From: Candidatus Rickettsiella viridis
GTDB lineage: Bacteria; Pseudomonadota; Gammaproteobacteria; Diplorickettsiales; Diplorickettsiaceae
Direction: 5' to 3'
Assembly (NCBI RefSeq): GCF_003966755.1
Contig: NZ_AP018005.1
Location: 1,054,001-1,118,000 of the forward strand
Length of the DNA stretch: 64,000 nt
Below are positions 1-8,863 of this stretch, in pieces. The notes below the pieces were generated by a model. It worked only from the letters and a program-made list of their open reading frames with translations, had not been told where the DNA came from and searched no databases. The position numbers and the translations under genes were made by a program. Each line of letters opens with the position of its first letter. Within the stretch, counting starts at the first letter, position 1.

Positions 1-432
1 TGTTTCTTTACAATCTAATAAAAAATTTGAACTTTGAACTGACTTTAATCTTTTGGATTTAAGCGTCGTAAAAAATACATTCGCTCTTAAATAAAGCACT
101 TCTAGGGATTTTCTTATTTCCTCTAGACTTTGTTCGTTTTTTAATAACTCCGTTTCATTTTCTGGACTTTCAGTTAGACAGTTTTCTTTAGTTTGTAGCT
201 TGCTTAACCAGGCCTCAAAAAAATAGGACTCAAGTACCTCATTGGTAATTCCTTCTTGCTGATTTTTTTGAATGAGCTTATAAATCTCTCTATATCTCAT
301 AAGAGAAGCCTTGAATGCTTCTGAACCTCTTGGCTGATTTTCAAGCAAGGCATTAGATTTTTTATTTGCGGCTTCTAATAGAGAATAAACATGTAACTCA
401 AGCTGTAAAGATAATTTTTTTTTATTTTTCAT
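1..432 (-). CDS. Hypothetical protein, partial (3' end beyond window)
   Basis: An ATG at 432 opens a frame that stays open for 144 codons to the window edge, so the C-terminus is missing. The product is rich in Lys, Glu and Leu and looks helical, with no signal peptide, membrane segment or motif that I recognise. It lies about 90 bases downstream of hemH on the same strand, separated by a tandem 31-bp repeat. The long open frame in AT-rich DNA supports a real gene, but no function can be given. Confidence 0.55.
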   Translation of the reverse strand, partial: MKNKKKLSLQLELHVYSLLEAANKKSNALLENQPRGSEAFKASLMRYREIYKLIQKNQQEGITNEVLESYFFEAWLSKLQTKENCLTESPENETELLKNEQSLEEIRKSLEVLYLRANVFFTTLKSKRLKSVQSSNFLLDCKET

Positions 433-466
433 TTTTTTATTAAAAAATTTAAAGCTACGTATTCTA

Positions 467-528
467 ACACGCATCAAATGCGTATTTCACATCAAGGACA
501 CGCATCAAATGCGTATTTCACATCAAGG
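467..528. repeat. Tandem duplication of a 31-bp unit
   Basis: Two perfect adjacent copies of a 31-bp unit occupy 467-497 and 498-528. Each contains the small dyad ACGCAT-caa-ATGCGT. The second copy runs into the hemH stop codon (523-525), so the duplication lies at the hemH 3' end. Confidence 0.9.
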
Positions 529-1518
529 AACTGGGCAAGCTTTCTCTTTAACATTTTCATGAATGATATCAACTAATAATTCACTATGAAGGGTAGTTGC
601 ATTTAAAGCGGGAATATAATGAAAACTCTCCCCGCCGGCTTTTAAAAAGAGTTGCTGATAGCGTTGCGATATTTCTTCTAGGGTTTCTAAACAATCCACC
701 GCAAAGCCCGGACAAACCATAAGCACACGTTTTACCCCTTGTCTTGGAAGTTGCTGTAATACCACATCACAATAAGGCTGTAACCATTGTGCCTTTCCAA
801 ATCTTGACTGAAATACCGTACGATACTGCTTAGAGGATAAATTTAATTGTTTCACCAACAAATTTACTGTACCGTGACACTGCTGCGCATAAGGATCACC
901 CAAGTCAACACTACGCTGCGGTAACCCATGGAATGAAAATAATACCATGGAATCATTTCCATGCTTCATCCAGTATTGTCGTATGCTTGCTGCTAGCGCT
1001 GCAATATACAAAGGATGATCGAAATAGGATGAAATAAATTGTAATGAAGGAATAAAACGCTGTTGTTTGAGTATTCTTGCTATCTCATCAAAACAACTGG
1101 CCGTAGTCGTCGCAGAATATTGCGGATACAGTGGCAAAATGATTAATGATTGAATGTTATTTTTTTGCAATAATTTTTTTAAGATCATCGCAACAGAAGG
1201 CTGCCCATAACGCATCGCTAAAACCACTTTAAATGAATCGCCTAAGCTTTGCTGAACCTTTTCAGCCAATCTTTTTGAATGCACCGCTAATGGCGATCCC
1301 TCTTCCATCCAAATCGATTGATAAAGCCTTGCTGTTCGTTTAGAACGTAACGGTAATAGAATGGTTCTTAAAAAAGGCTGCCACAGCCAAGCAGGCAATT
1401 CAACCACTCGTGGATCACTCAGAAACTCAGTAAGATATTGACGCACGGCTTTGTAAGCGGGGGCACTAGGCGTACCGAGATTAAGTAGTAATATGGCCTT
1501 ATGATTAATCGCTGTCAC
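523..1518 (-). CDS. hemH: Ferrochelatase
   Basis: Inserts ferrous iron into protoporphyrin IX, the last step of heme synthesis. The 331-residue length is normal for bacterial ferrochelatases. The N-terminal LLNLGTP, the central LPLYPQYSATT and the signature FSFHGLPQRS (catalytic His near residue 197) are all present, and the acidic cluster CLETLEEI is near residue 276. Its ATG overlaps the stop of the permease gene by 4 bases, so the two are probably translated from one message. The family assignment is firm. Confidence 0.96.
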   Translation of the reverse strand: MTAINHKAILLLNLGTPSAPAYKAVRQYLTEFLSDPRVVELPAWLWQPFLRTILLPLRSKRTARLYQSIWMEEGSPLAVHSKRLAEKVQQSLGDSFKVVLAMRYGQPSVAMILKKLLQKNNIQSLIILPLYPQYSATTTASCFDEIARILKQQRFIPSLQFISSYFDHPLYIAALAASIRQYWMKHGNDSMVLFSFHGLPQRSVDLGDPYAQQCHGTVNLLVKQLNLSSKQYRTVFQSRFGKAQWLQPYCDVVLQQLPRQGVKRVLMVCPGFAVDCLETLEEISQRYQQLFLKAGGESFHYIPALNATTLHSELLVDIIHENVKEKACPVP

Positions 1519-2288
1519 GTACGAATACCTTTGCCTCTATTCAACAAATAAAGATTCAGCAGAAACAAACCCACACAACAGAAGAAAATAACCACTAAGG
1601 CTTGCATCACTGGAATATCGCTAACGCCTAATAATCCAAAACGAAAAGCATTGACAATATACAAAATAGGATTAAATAATGATAAATACTGCCAAAAAGA
1701 CGGTAGTAAATGGATGGAATAAAAAACGCCCCCCAGATAAGTGAGTGGTGTTAAGACAAACGTAGGTACTAATGAAACATCGTCAAAGGTTTTAGCAAAC
1801 AATGCATTGGTAAACCCAGCCAGCGAAAATAAAATAGTTGTCATAGGCACAATCGCTAACAAAACAAAAAAACTATGCACCTGTAGATGGGTAAAAAATA
1901 AAGCCAACAACGTTACTAACAATCCGACCAGCAACCCACGCGCCACGCCACCCGCAACAAATCCTGATAACAGTAACGCGTTAGGTAACGGTGCAACGAT
2001 TAGCTCTTCTATACTACGTTGAAAACGCATACCAAAAAAAGAAGTCACGACATTGGTATAAGCCGCGGTAATCACTGACATCATAATCAAGCCGGGCGCA
2101 ATATATTGCATATAGCTAAAACCTTCAATTGTCCCCAAACGACTCCCAATCAGCCCCCCAAAAATTAAAAAATACAGCCCCATGGTAATTAGCGGTGGTA
2201 ATAGCGTTTGCATCCAAATACGTAAAAAACGCTTGATTTCTTTACGTAATAAACTAATAAAAGCGACCCAATAAATTTTAGCGCGCAT
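1515..2288 (-). CDS. ABC-2 type transporter permease (YadH-like)
   Basis: A membrane permease of the ABC-2 family with about six hydrophobic segments. The N-terminal basic KEIKRFLRIWMQTLLPP and the segment FQRSIEELIVAPLP resemble YadH/NodJ-type drug or polysaccharide exporters. A longer frame can start at 2315, but that ATG lies inside a palindromic repeat arm (2310-2336), so I choose the internal ATG at 2288 (MRAKIYWVAF). No ABC ATPase is adjacent, unlike the usual yadG-yadH pair, so the partner must be elsewhere. The substrate is unknown. Confidence 0.85.
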   Translation of the reverse strand: MRAKIYWVAFISLLRKEIKRFLRIWMQTLLPPLITMGLYFLIFGGLIGSRLGTIEGFSYMQYIAPGLIMMSVITAAYTNVVTSFFGMRFQRSIEELIVAPLPNALLLSGFVAGGVARGLLVGLLVTLLALFFTHLQVHSFFVLLAIVPMTTILFSLAGFTNALFAKTFDDVSLVPTFVLTPLTYLGGVFYSIHLLPSFWQYLSLFNPILYIVNAFRFGLLGVSDIPVMQALVVIFFCCVGLFLLNLYLLNRGKGIRT

Positions 2289-2309
2289 GATTTTTTTATC
2301 CCCAATATT

Positions 2310-2411
2310 CGTCATTGCGAGCCCCGCACCTATCTTAAAATATTCAGCAACAGAGGTTGCCGGTATAATGACTTATTTTCTGTCAAGATAGGTGCGGGGC
2401 TCGCAATGACG
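2310..2411. repeat. Palindromic intergenic repeat, 27-bp inverted arms
   Basis: Perfect 27-bp inverted arms at 2310-2336 and 2385-2411 flank a 48-base centre. The outer ends read CGTCATTGCGAG, the same end sequence seen near 6616 and 19735. It fills the divergent spacer between the permease and the hydrolase gene and supplies a false ATG for the permease. Confidence 0.9.
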
Positions 2412-2429
2412 AGTTGATGAGATTATAAC

Positions 2430-3095
2430 ATGACAACACTAATACCCTTCCCTTTAAATCGCCAACAGAGCCTATTACTAGCAGGCCCTGCCGGCCAACT
2501 TGAGGTGCTAACCACCTATCCTGAATCCCCGCGCAATCCGCCTGTCATCGCCGTTATCTGCCACCCCCACCCTTTATTTGGTGGCACGCTAACGAATAAG
2601 GTCGTTACTACCTTAGCACGCAGCTTTAACACGCTAGGTTTTAGCACTGTACGCTTTAATTTTCGTGGTGTCGGTAAAAGCCAAGGTGAATACGCTAAGG
2701 GAATAGGTGAAACCGAGGATTTATTAGCCCTGCTACAATGGCTAAAAACAGCCTGTCCTGACCATGCGGTTTGGTTAGCAGGCTTTTCCTTTGGCGCTTA
2801 TGTTGCAGCGTGTGGCGCTAAAAAATGGCCGGTAGAACAGCTTATTTGTGTTGCACCACCCATAGAAAACTTTCCCTTTAAGTCCCTACCACCTTTTCCT
2901 TGTCCTTGGCTACTGGTTCAAGGCGATCAAGATGAAGTCGTTTCTGCAAACGCTGTCTTTTCATGGGCAGAAAACTTAGATAATCCACCGCCTGTTATTA
3001 AAATAAAAGGTGCCACGCATTTTTTTCATGGCCAATTGATTGAATTACGTGAAGAACTCATCGCCGCAATAACACCCACGCTAAAAACAACATGA
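2430..3095 (+). CDS. Alpha/beta hydrolase (COG2945-like)
   Basis: A 221-residue soluble alpha/beta hydrolase. The segment ICHPHPLFGGTLTNKVV followed by FNFRGVGKSQGEY is typical of this short hydrolase family. The nucleophile elbow is GFSFG, an acidic residue lies in VQGDQDEVV, and the late His is in ATHFFHG, so the Ser-Asp-His triad seems complete. The stop overlaps the start of zapE by 4 bases (ATGA). The natural substrate is unknown. The promoter must lie within or next to the palindromic repeat ending at 2411. Confidence 0.88.
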   Translation: MTTLIPFPLNRQQSLLLAGPAGQLEVLTTYPESPRNPPVIAVICHPHPLFGGTLTNKVVTTLARSFNTLGFSTVRFNFRGVGKSQGEYAKGIGETEDLLALLQWLKTACPDHAVWLAGFSFGAYVAACGAKKWPVEQLICVAPPIENFPFKSLPPFPCPWLLVQGDQDEVVSANAVFSWAENLDNPPPVIKIKGATHFFHGQLIELREELIAAITPTLKTT

Positions 3096-4162
3096 CGCCC
3101 TTACAAGCCTATACACAAAAAATTCAAGAAAAAATCTTATCCTATGATCCACACCAAGAAATGGCGATGCAGCAATTACAACAAATCTACACTGCACTTC
3201 TAAGCACAAGAAAATGGCGACTATTCAAAAAGCAACCTGTGTGTAAAGGATTGTATTTATGGGGTGAAGTGGGGCGAGGCAAAACTTTTTTGATGGACCT
3301 TTTTTATAACCATCTGCCTGTACCAAAAATGCGACTGCACTTCTATCAGTTTATGCAATCTATCCATGCTGAACTAACACGACTACAAGGTCAATCTAAC
3401 CCATTAGATAAAATTGCACAGGATTTTGCACGCAAAACACACGTCCTTTGTTTAGATGAATTTCTAGTACATGAAATAGGTGATGCCATGTTGCTTTCAC
3501 AACTCCTACAAAGCTTATTTAAACAGGGTATCACTCTTATCACGACGGCAAATATGCCACCGGATGCCTTGTATCAAAATGGCCTGCAACGAGCACTATT
3601 TTTACCTGCTATTACACAACTCAAACAACATCTCACTATCTTCCACTTAGAAACCTGCCGTGATTACCGTTTGTATCAAGATATCGAAAAAAATAATAGC
3701 TTAGATAATCCAGTACTTGTCATGCCATTGAGCCATGTACAACACTTATTTGATGTGCTAACTAAAGACCAAACCATTCACTCTCAACCACTTTCTATTC
3801 ATGGACGTCTGATTAAGCATAAAGGCTATACTGATAATACGGTTTGGTTTGATTTTGCTTCGATCTGCGCTATTCCTCGCAGCCAGATCGATTATTTAAG
3901 TATTGCAAGACGTTTTTCTACTGTTTTAATTAGTCAACTTATGCCAATGAGTGAACATAATGATAATAGTGCACGGCTTTTCATCCATTTAGTCGATGTA
4001 TTCTATGACGCCGGCATACAATTGATAGTAACAAGTGATACAACGATGCATGATCTTTATCCACAAGGCCGTTTTCTGTTTGAATTCAAACGAACTAAAA
4101 GCCGTCTGATGGCTTTTCAAAAGGAAGCTTTAAAACTCATTAACGAAAAAAAGGGCATTTAA
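3092..4162 (+). CDS. zapE: Cell division ATPase ZapE (AFG1 family)
   Basis: An AFG1/ZapE-family P-loop ATPase. Walker A is in LWGEVGRGKTFLMD near residues 57-71 and Walker B is VLCLDEF near 118-124. ZapE acts on FtsZ rings during division in Escherichia coli; that role here comes from the family. The 356-residue length is normal. It is coupled to the preceding hydrolase gene by a 4-base overlap and ends at a rho-independent terminator. Confidence 0.93.
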   Translation: MTPLQAYTQKIQEKILSYDPHQEMAMQQLQQIYTALLSTRKWRLFKKQPVCKGLYLWGEVGRGKTFLMDLFYNHLPVPKMRLHFYQFMQSIHAELTRLQGQSNPLDKIAQDFARKTHVLCLDEFLVHEIGDAMLLSQLLQSLFKQGITLITTANMPPDALYQNGLQRALFLPAITQLKQHLTIFHLETCRDYRLYQDIEKNNSLDNPVLVMPLSHVQHLFDVLTKDQTIHSQPLSIHGRLIKHKGYTDNTVWFDFASICAIPRSQIDYLSIARRFSTVLISQLMPMSEHNDNSARLFIHLVDVFYDAGIQLIVTSDTTMHDLYPQGRFLFEFKRTKSRLMAFQKEALKLINEKKGI

Positions 4163-4177
4163 GCGCCCTTCTTTTTC
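4151..4177 (+). terminator. Rho-independent terminator after zapE
   Basis: The stem AAGGGC / GCCCTT closes over a short loop and is followed by CTTTTTC. The left arm begins inside the zapE 3' end and is preceded by an A-run, so it could also end the convergent HU-like gene. Confidence 0.8.
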
Positions 4178-4188
4178 ATACAAAAAAA

Positions 4189-4575
4189 TTAAACAGATGT
4201 CTTTAATTTTTTCAGCGGTTTAATTTTCACAATCTTACGAGCAGGTTTTGCCTTGAAAATAGTAGGCTCTCCGGTGAAAGGATTAATGCCTTTGCGCGAC
4301 TTGGTAGCTGCTTTTTTGACAACAGTCACTTTAAACATGCCTGGCATAGAAAAAGCATGACCTGCTTTTGCATGCCCATGCATGATTGCTTGCAACGTAT
4401 CAAGCACTTCAACTACTTTTTTCTTAGGTAATTCAGTTCCTTTTATCATGCCGTTTATTAATTCAGTCTTTGTAAAAGACTTACTAATAGACGGTATTTT
4501 TTTACCGGATGTTACTTTCGCTTTTTTACGAGCTTTTGTTGTAACAGACTTTTTCTTAGCTAACTTTTTAGCCAT
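4189..4575 (-). CDS. HU/IHF-family DNA-binding protein with basic extensions
   Basis: A 128-residue DNABII-type protein. The HU fold begins near SFTKTELINGMIKGTEL and includes the beta-arm region INPFTGEPTIFKAKPARK. It differs from classic HU (about 90 residues) by a Lys-rich N-terminal extension of roughly 30 residues and a basic C-terminus. It should bind and bend DNA in the nucleoid. AGAGGAA precedes the ATG. Basic extensions on HU are reminiscent of histone-like proteins in intracellular bacteria that condense DNA in resting forms; that link is inference. Confidence 0.88.
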   Translation of the reverse strand: MAKKLAKKKSVTTKARKKAKVTSGKKIPSISKSFTKTELINGMIKGTELPKKKVVEVLDTLQAIMHGHAKAGHAFSMPGMFKVTVVKKAATKSRKGINPFTGEPTIFKAKPARKIVKIKPLKKLKTSV

Positions 4576-4702
4576 GATTCATATTCCTCTTACATTAAGG
4601 AGTAAACAGAAGGTTTGGATTTTATAAAATAGCATATTTTTAGCATTTTACTAGAGGGGCACGCAAATATTTATTAGAACATATTTTTTACACAATCATT
4701 TT

Positions 4703-5512
4703 TCAAACATGTTGTATGATTTGAACAACAATTTCAATAAATATTAATAGGATAATAACGGACTCTAAAATACTAGAATAACGGTGTTCAAGCTGGCTAT
4801 TAAGCATTTCTAAAATTTCATGTACTACATCTAGCTTATGGTTCAGTGCTTCCACACGCTTAGTAATATCTAGAAACTTTTCTGTCATCACATAATATTC
4901 TTCAAGATTAGAGTAACGCCAAAAATACTCCGGAACATCGAGATATTCACTACTCAAATTGACAGAACTTCGAGTTAAGAAAATTTCACCAATACGTTTC
5001 GATATCGCTCTACGTGACAACGATATTTTTCCATCTTCGGCTAATTCCTTAGGGAAACGACTATTAGCGCGTATGTTTTTCTGAATAGACTCTTCATAAA
5101 ACTCTAATTTGATAGACTGTGCTAAACCATATGAAATAGCTAATTTCATTTGTATGTTATCGGTTTCGCCTTCCTCGAGAGTAATCACATCCACATTAAA
5201 TCGTTGATGCGGAAAAATTCGTGTCTCTTTATCAATATGATAAATAAAACGATCTCTTTCTATTTCTGCCTTTTTAAGCACGCCCTCCGAAAAAGGAGCA
5301 ATTTGTTTGATTAACCTTTCTTCTTGTTCTTTGCGTAAACCCCAGGTAACAAAACAACCATGGCTAAAAAAGAAAATATCTATCTCTTTATTGTTCTTAG
5401 TGATATACAACACGTTACGAAATAATTTAGCGGTATAATAACGGCTACGAAAATAGTCGGCCAATGCGCTTAATTTATAACTCGCAGCCGTACAAAAAGA
5501 AATACAACGCAT
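4703..5512 (-). CDS. RMD1/YagE family protein (DUF155)
   Basis: A 269-residue protein matching the RMD1/YagE (DUF155) pattern: a mixed N-terminal domain with FFFSHGCFVTWGL, a helical middle ending in KRVEALNHKLDVVHEILEML, and one C-terminal hydrophobic segment near residues 248-267. Family members in mitochondria and bacteria are tail-anchored membrane proteins with poorly known function. The ATG at 5512 has no strong ribosome site, but no better start is seen. It follows the L,D-transpeptidase gene by 45 bases on the same strand. Confidence 0.82.
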   Translation of the reverse strand: MRCISFCTAASYKLSALADYFRSRYYTAKLFRNVLYITKNNKEIDIFFFSHGCFVTWGLRKEQEERLIKQIAPFSEGVLKKAEIERDRFIYHIDKETRIFPHQRFNVDVITLEEGETDNIQMKLAISYGLAQSIKLEFYEESIQKNIRANSRFPKELAEDGKISLSRRAISKRIGEIFLTRSSVNLSSEYLDVPEYFWRYSNLEEYYVMTEKFLDITKRVEALNHKLDVVHEILEMLNSQLEHRYSSILESVIILLIFIEIVVQIIQHV

Positions 5513-5557
5513 AAAATTTACTATAGTTCAAAAAGTTTATTCTATACCGATGGCATT

Positions 5558-6517
5558 TTAAGAAGAATGGTGTGCAGCAGCTTTTAAGATGCCTTTGGAT
5601 ATTCCAATGATTTGTGGAATTCCATTTTGGCTTAATGCAATTTTATCAACTGATTGCCATTGGATGTTAGCCGCTTTATCGCTATTAACTCCCACCAATT
5701 TTTCCATTATCGCTCGTTGCTGCGTCAATCGTAATGCCGATCGTCCTTGTAAGGGTACATGTGCTTCTAAATAAAGTCTATCTTTATCCCAGCCTACTTT
5801 ATAAGGGGAATCCACAATATAAACACGCTCTTTACGTTTAACTTGTGGATATAAACTTTCTATATCTTCGGGAAATAGTCGAAGACAACCTGCACTACTT
5901 CGCCTTCCCACACCTTCATAATCATTGGTACCGTGAATTAAAAAAGTCAATTGTTTAAGACGCATCGCATAGCCCCCCAGAGGATTATCTGGTCCTGGTG
6001 GTACTTTTAATGGTAAATGAACGCCATCTTTTGCACGATCTTTTCGAATTGATTCAGGAACAAACCAGGTTGGATTACTAATTTTTTGCGCAATCCAAGA
6101 AGGCCCTAACGGGGTATCCCAACCTTCTCGACCAATGCCCACTGGATAAGTAATGACAATATGACGATGCGGTGGATAATAATAAATACGTAATTCCGCT
6201 AAATTAATAACAATACCCTGACGTGGGCCCGCCGGTAATATAAAACGACTAGGAATAACAATGATGGTGCCTGGCACAAGATGTACGGGATCTATCGTTG
6301 GATTCGCTTCTACTAATTCAAAATAACCCATATCATAACGTCGCCCTATTTTACTAAACGTATCACCCGGTAATGCTTGTGTCCATTGTACGTGTCCTAC
6401 GACACTATTACCCTGCGCAGGCAGAATAAATGTTAGCGCAAACGCTCGCGTAGCAAAAAGTAAATAGAAAAAAACCCCAGCGACTAAACGTAAAGAATAA
6501 TGCTTAAAATATTGCAT
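5558..6517 (-). CDS. L,D-transpeptidase with LysM domain (ErfK/YbiS type)
   Basis: A periplasmic enzyme that makes 3-3 peptidoglycan cross-links or attaches a lipoprotein to the wall. An N-terminal signal peptide (about residues 1-27, ending FATRAFA) is followed by a LysM repeat (about 43-91, PGDTFSKIGRRYDMGYFEL) and a YkuD domain (about 95-235). The catalytic motif is HGTND near 194 and SSAGCLRL with Cys near 209. The 319-residue length and domain order match ErfK/YbiS/YcfS. Confidence 0.93.
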   Translation of the reverse strand: MQYFKHYSLRLVAGVFFYLLFATRAFALTFILPAQGNSVVGHVQWTQALPGDTFSKIGRRYDMGYFELVEANPTIDPVHLVPGTIIVIPSRFILPAGPRQGIVINLAELRIYYYPPHRHIVITYPVGIGREGWDTPLGPSWIAQKISNPTWFVPESIRKDRAKDGVHLPLKVPPGPDNPLGGYAMRLKQLTFLIHGTNDYEGVGRRSSAGCLRLFPEDIESLYPQVKRKERVYIVDSPYKVGWDKDRLYLEAHVPLQGRSALRLTQQRAIMEKLVGVNSDKAANIQWQSVDKIALSQNGIPQIIGISKGILKAAAHHSS

Positions 6518-6615
6518 AGATACTTGAGTTGCTTAACTTAAGCTCCCTGTTTTTAAGAAACAACATATTGTACATCGAATTACCAACCACGCAACCAACC
6601 TTAAAAATGCAGTTT

Positions 6616-6696
6616 CGTCATTGCGAGCGTCGAAGACGCGCGGCAATCTAAATCATAGACAAGATGGCCACGCTCATTACATTCGCTCGCCATGAC
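6616..6696. repeat. Dispersed palindromic repeat (CGTCATTGCGAG type)
   Basis: Starts CGTCATTGCGAGCG and ends CGCTCGCCATGAC, an imperfect inverted repeat of about 80 bases in the spacer upstream of rodA. Its right half (6663-6696) is nearly identical to 9722-9755, which shows that the family is dispersed. Confidence 0.85.
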
Positions 6697-6760
6697 AGTT
6701 TTTTTAATGTTTTATCAGCAATTTATCCTATACTAGAACTTTTCATTAAGTTGCCATCTT

Positions 6761-7882
6761 ATGTATGAAATTCAAGGTTACCATCGTCGGTTTTCCCGAC
6801 ATGGGATAAAAGAATTCTTTCACATGGATAAACCCCTATTAATTGGCTTACTTAGTCTGGTCATCATTGGTTTGTTTATACTCTATAGCGCCAGTAACCA
6901 AAGCCTAGAATTAGTCAGCAAACAAGCATTGCGCATGTTGTTTGCTTTTACGATCATGATCATATTTGCGCAAATTCCTCCCACTGTTTATAGAACGTGG
7001 GCACCTTGGATATTTATCATTAGCTTTTTACTTATTGTTGCCGTATTGCTCATTGGCGTTGTTGGAAAAGGCGCACAACGCTGGCTCAATCTTTGGTTAT
7101 TTCAATTCCAGCCTTCGGAACTGATGAAATTATCAGTACCCCTCATGTTGGCATGGTATTTACACGATAAATCGCTACCACCTTCTTTTTTAAATTTACT
7201 GGTCCTATTAGCAATTGTGCTGGTGCCTACTTTATTCGTGGTGAAACAACCCGACTTAGGTACCGCCTTATTAATTGCCATTTCAGGCTTTTCTGTTATT
7301 TTGCTCGCGGGTATTAGTGTACGTTTACTCCTATTAGGCGGCCTGTTAATTTTAGTCATCGCACCGATTGGCTGGCACTTTATGCACGATTATCAAAAAC
7401 TTCGTGTATTAACCTTTCTCAACCCAGAAAGAGATCCTTTAGGTGCGGGCTATCATATTATTCAATCTAAAATCGCAATTGGTGCCGGTGGTTTTTCTGG
7501 CAAAGGCTGGTTACAAGGCACACAATCCCACCTACAGTTTTTACCTGAACATACCACTGATTTTATTTTTGCAGTCTGCGGCGAAGAATTTGGTTTAATA
7601 GGCAGCATTGTGCTCCTAGCGCTTTATTTCTGGGTTACCTTCAGGGGTCTTTATATTAGTATGAAAGCACAAGACACCTTCTCACGTTTACTGGGTGGAG
7701 GCTTAAGCTTGAGTTTTTTCATCGCGGCCTTTGTTAATATTGGCATGGTAAGTGGTCTATTACCCGTCGTGGGCGTGCCATTACCCCTTATTAGCTATGG
7801 TGGAACTTCGTTAATTACTTTAATCGCAGGGTTTGGTATTCTGATGTCTATTCAAACACATAGAAAACTAGTCGGTAATTAA
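6761..7882 (+). CDS. rodA: Peptidoglycan glycosyltransferase RodA (SEDS family)
   Basis: Polymerises lipid II for lateral wall growth together with a class B PBP. The 373-residue product has about ten membrane helices and SEDS signatures: GAQRWLNLWLFQFQPSEL, KQPDLGTALL near 161, FLPEHTTDFIFAVCGEEFG near 260 and PLPLISYGGTS near 340. The N-terminus carries about 22 polar residues before MDKPLLIG; I keep the first ATG. mltB starts 15 bases after its stop, giving an apparent rodA-mltB-rlpA operon. No mrdA is adjacent in this window. Confidence 0.95.
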   Translation: MYEIQGYHRRFSRHGIKEFFHMDKPLLIGLLSLVIIGLFILYSASNQSLELVSKQALRMLFAFTIMIIFAQIPPTVYRTWAPWIFIISFLLIVAVLLIGVVGKGAQRWLNLWLFQFQPSELMKLSVPLMLAWYLHDKSLPPSFLNLLVLLAIVLVPTLFVVKQPDLGTALLIAISGFSVILLAGISVRLLLLGGLLILVIAPIGWHFMHDYQKLRVLTFLNPERDPLGAGYHIIQSKIAIGAGGFSGKGWLQGTQSHLQFLPEHTTDFIFAVCGEEFGLIGSIVLLALYFWVTFRGLYISMKAQDTFSRLLGGGLSLSFFIAAFVNIGMVSGLLPVVGVPLPLISYGGTSLITLIAGFGILMSIQTHRKLVGN

Positions 7883-7897
7883 AGGAAGATTAATGAT

Positions 7898-8863
7898 ATG
7901 CAAAAAAATAAGAGTTATTTGAGCTTTCTGTTCCGAAACTCCAAACATAATAGGCACATGCTACAAGCCGTCGTTTTCTTAATTGGTTTATGCTTAAGCG
8001 CTTGTTCAGCCTATGCCGATAAGCCAGAGATAAATCACTTTATCGATAAAATGGTGAAGAAATATCACTTTGACCGCCAACAATTACAACAATTATTTAA
8101 AACCGTTAAACCCAACCGATCGATTATCTCATCCTTTGCAAAACCAAAAGAAAGTTTAACCTGGTCCGACTATAAGCCCATTTTTGTGACTGAAAAACGC
8201 GCACGTAATGGTGTGAAATTTTGGAATAAGCATCAGCAAACTTTACGCTATGCACAACAACACTATGGTATTCCTCCAGCTGTTATTATCGCTATTTTAG
8301 GCGTAGAAACACGTTACGGGGAGGTGACCGGTAAATACCGTGTCTTAGATTCGCTCAGTACACTCAGTTTTAATCACACTCGCCGAGCTGATTTCTTTCA
8401 AAGTGAACTTGAGCAATTTTTATTGTTAGGCCGTGAAAATCCAACGATTAATCCTAAAACTACCAAAGGCTCTTATGCAGGCGCAATCGGTCAAGTACAA
8501 TTTATGCCGAGTAATTATCGGCATCTAGCGGTTGATGCGTCACGTAAAGGCTATAGTGACCTCATCCATAATTCAGACGATGCCATTCTTAGTATAGCGA
8601 ATTACCTTAAGTATTACGGCTGGGTAAAAGATGGCCCTGTTGCCACACCTATCAAAAACAAAAATCACCCTTTATCACTCAAAACTAAACTAATTGCCTT
8701 ACCTATCAAGCACGGCAAAGAATATTGGCTAGGATTTACTAACTTTCAAGTCATTAAACGGTATAATGCCAGCTCACTGTACGCCATGGCAGTCTACCAA
8801 CTCAGTGAATTAATCAACCATTACTATCAACAAGAGCAGCATTTACATGTTAATAAAAAATAA
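7898..8863 (+). CDS. mltB: Lytic murein transglycosylase B
   Basis: Cleaves glycan strands to 1,6-anhydro products at the inner face of the outer membrane. After a basic N-terminus there is a hydrophobic segment ending LIGLCLSACS, a probable lipobox. The catalytic Glu is in ILGVETRYGE near residue 137, and GAIGQVQFMPSNYR and LKYYGWV are typical of GH103. AAGGAAG precedes the chosen ATG; a nearby ATG at 7893 is out of frame and closes quickly. The stop overlaps the rlpA start by 17 bases. Confidence 0.94.
   Translation: MQKNKSYLSFLFRNSKHNRHMLQAVVFLIGLCLSACSAYADKPEINHFIDKMVKKYHFDRQQLQQLFKTVKPNRSIISSFAKPKESLTWSDYKPIFVTEKRARNGVKFWNKHQQTLRYAQQHYGIPPAVIIAILGVETRYGEVTGKYRVLDSLSTLSFNHTRRADFFQSELEQFLLLGRENPTINPKTTKGSYAGAIGQVQFMPSNYRHLAVDASRKGYSDLIHNSDDAILSIANYLKYYGWVKDGPVATPIKNKNHPLSLKTKLIALPIKHGKEYWLGFTNFQVIKRYNASSLYAMAVYQLSELINHYYQQEQHLHVNKK

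Noticed and set aside
1741..2022. 93-codon plus-strand frame inside the permease gene
   Set aside because: It is antisense to a well-supported membrane protein gene, with no independent support.
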